Positions 5,950 through 6,848 of a DNA stretch of 6,848 nt are shown in pieces. The DNA is taken from assembly GCA_964345255.1 (NCBI GenBank), contig CAYFQK010000184.1, positions 1-6,848 of the forward strand, written 5' to 3'. How positions within the stretch are numbered: the first letter of the stretch is position 1; each line of letters starts with the position of its first letter. Made by a program: the position numbers and the translations under genes. The stretch is from JAIPAH01 sp964345255. GTDB taxonomy: Bacteria; Bacteroidota; Bacteroidia; Bacteroidales; JAIPAH01. The notes under the pieces are model-generated. The model made no database searches, had not been told where the DNA came from, and saw only the letters and a list, made by a program, of their open reading frames with translations.

Positions 5950-6466
5950 ATCAGCCTTTTTTGTCATCACGCAGAGTGGAGCAATTTTTTGACCTGGTAC
6001 TTCGAAGCGACGCGCATATTGGGGAGGATAGAGGAATCTTTTAGTTACAACGAAAAATGGAGCTAAAACTCATCTGATTTGGGCAGGTAAATAATTACAA
6101 AAATCAAGATTTACAGAAACGAAAATTAAATTGTCCGGTTTAATGGGGCTGAACCAATGGCAGTGTGAAAACTACGAAGCGTTATAATCATTTTACTAAT
6201 TGAAGTTTTTTAAATTTAAAAGGTCAATTGATGATAAATTGTAAAAGTTTGGATACCGTTCCCTTATTAGAGAAATAAACGGAATTTTAAGGATGCACAG
6301 ACGTTGTAGCCAATTTAGAATCTGAACTTATTTGTTAAAATTGACAATTTCAAACGCTACTGTAGTAAACTTTAAATTCATTAAGAAATAAAAAAATCAA
6401 AATTACTTCAGTAGATTTCTAACATGAGTTGTTTTATAATAAAAGAACATTTTAAAATTAATAAAC
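5950..6466. other. AT-rich intergenic DNA upstream of the plus-strand gene
   Basis: I see no gene, RNA gene or strong promoter in these 517 bases. The first 100 bases (5965-6045, GTCATCACGCAGAGTGGAGCA to GAGGAATCTTTT) look like a worn copy of an interspersed intergenic repeat. The remainder becomes very AT-rich. A TTGACA at 6341-6346 and a TATAAT at 6435-6440 are present, but neither has a convincing partner box in Bacteroidota spacing. Confidence 0.4.
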
Positions 6467-6848
6467 ATGAAACTATTATTAACATTTACTTTATTGCTTT
6501 TAACAGCTTTATCTTTCGGACAAACCACCTGGAACATTGAATTTAACGATACGTCAATAGATGGCGGTTTTAATGAAATAAAAGTAGCTCCATCAAATAA
6601 TTTATTTGCAGTTGGTGGTCAATTAAATAGCGGCGGTCTGATTTATTTTTATGATGGAAATAATTGGTCAGAGATTGCTGACTCTGATCCAGGAAATAGC
6701 AGCTCAATAAAAAGTATTGCACCTATCTCTGATACGGAATATTATACGGTCTCGAGGATAAGAGATGTTCATTATTATGACGGAACTAACTGGACTGATA
6801 TTTCAGCTGATTTGCCAGGATATATCTGGAATGAACAGTGGGACGACC
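6467..6848 (+). CDS. Secreted protein with beta-propeller-like repeats, N-terminal 127 residues (continues beyond window)
   Basis: ATG 6467 opens a frame that runs to the right edge. Residues 1-18 are a Sec signal peptide (MKLLLTFTLLLLTALSFG|Q), of a form common in Bacteroidota, so the product should be exported. The mature part contains two similar units about 42 residues apart: YDGNNWSEI (62-70) and YDGTNWTDI (104-112), each preceded by an IKxxAP-type strand (IKVAP at 38-42, IKSIAP at 81-86). A period of 42 residues and the aromatic/Gly-rich pattern fit beta-propeller blades. The function is unknown. A C-terminal type IX secretion sorting domain is possible but would lie outside the window. 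The gene is clearly AT-richer than the operon and diverges from it across a 972-bp spacer, so the two are probably unrelated. No ribosome-binding site is evident, as usual in this phylum. Confidence 0.8.
   Translation, partial: MKLLLTFTLLLLTALSFGQTTWNIEFNDTSIDGGFNEIKVAPSNNLFAVGGQLNSGGLIYFYDGNNWSEIADSDPGNSSSIKSIAPISDTEYYTVSRIRDVHYYDGTNWTDISADLPGYIWNEQWDD

Noticed and set aside
6341..6373. Sigma-70-like promoter (TTGACA at 6341) for the plus-strand gene
   Set aside because: There is no good downstream box at the right spacing, and the E. coli-type consensus is not the one used in this phylum.

Overview
The window looks like chromosomal DNA of a Bacteroidota bacterium, most likely a Bacteroidales or Marinilabiliales-type anaerobe or marine/gut relative. 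The reasons are moderate GC genes beside AT-rich spacers, lipoprotein and Sec signals of Bacteroidota style, weak Shine-Dalgarno sequences, a possible TTTG/TAnnTTTG-type promoter, and a GGCT-TC-AGCC hairpin repeat of a kind I associate with that phylum. The placement is inference from style, not from a marker gene.

Positions 5494 down to 1 hold six tightly packed genes, all on the minus strand, that read as one operon. In transcription order they are: a lipoprotein amino-acid-type binding protein (5494-4703); a His/Glu/Gln-family ABC permease (4692-3820); a GlnQ-type ABC ATPase carrying an extra C-terminal RsbW/HATPase-like domain (3819-2716); a second lipoprotein binding protein (2723-1887); an NMT1/THI5-like periplasmic binding protein (1837-860); and the N-terminal part of a one-pass membrane sensor with a double-Cache domain (825 to beyond position 1). 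Junctions are 10 bp, 0 bp, an 8-bp overlap, 49 bp and 34 bp.

The operon looks like a combined transport and signalling system. Both SBP_bac_3-type proteins are circularly permuted: the half that is normally C-terminal comes first, yet the residues that usually hold the alpha-amino and alpha-carboxyl groups of an amino acid are kept. The permease has its own signal peptide and a roughly 70-residue periplasmic head. The ATPase is fused to a degenerate anti-sigma-kinase-like domain. The last gene encodes an extracellular sensor whose Cache domain shows most of the RxWY...Y...D pattern of amino-acid-binding dCache domains. My working model is that an amino acid or similar nutrient is sensed and imported by one genetic unit, with the ATPase's extra domain linking transport to a partner-switching (SpoIIE/STAS-type) pathway. 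The output domain of the sensor lies outside the window, so that link is not proven here.

Positions 5495-6466 are a 972-bp divergent spacer without a supportable gene. It holds a possible promoter for the operon, a 171-bp REPIN/MITE-like hairpin cluster with 13-bp terminal inverted repeats (5779-5949), and AT-rich DNA. From 6467 to the right edge, on the plus strand, begins a secreted protein with beta-propeller-like repeats, clearly AT-richer than the operon.
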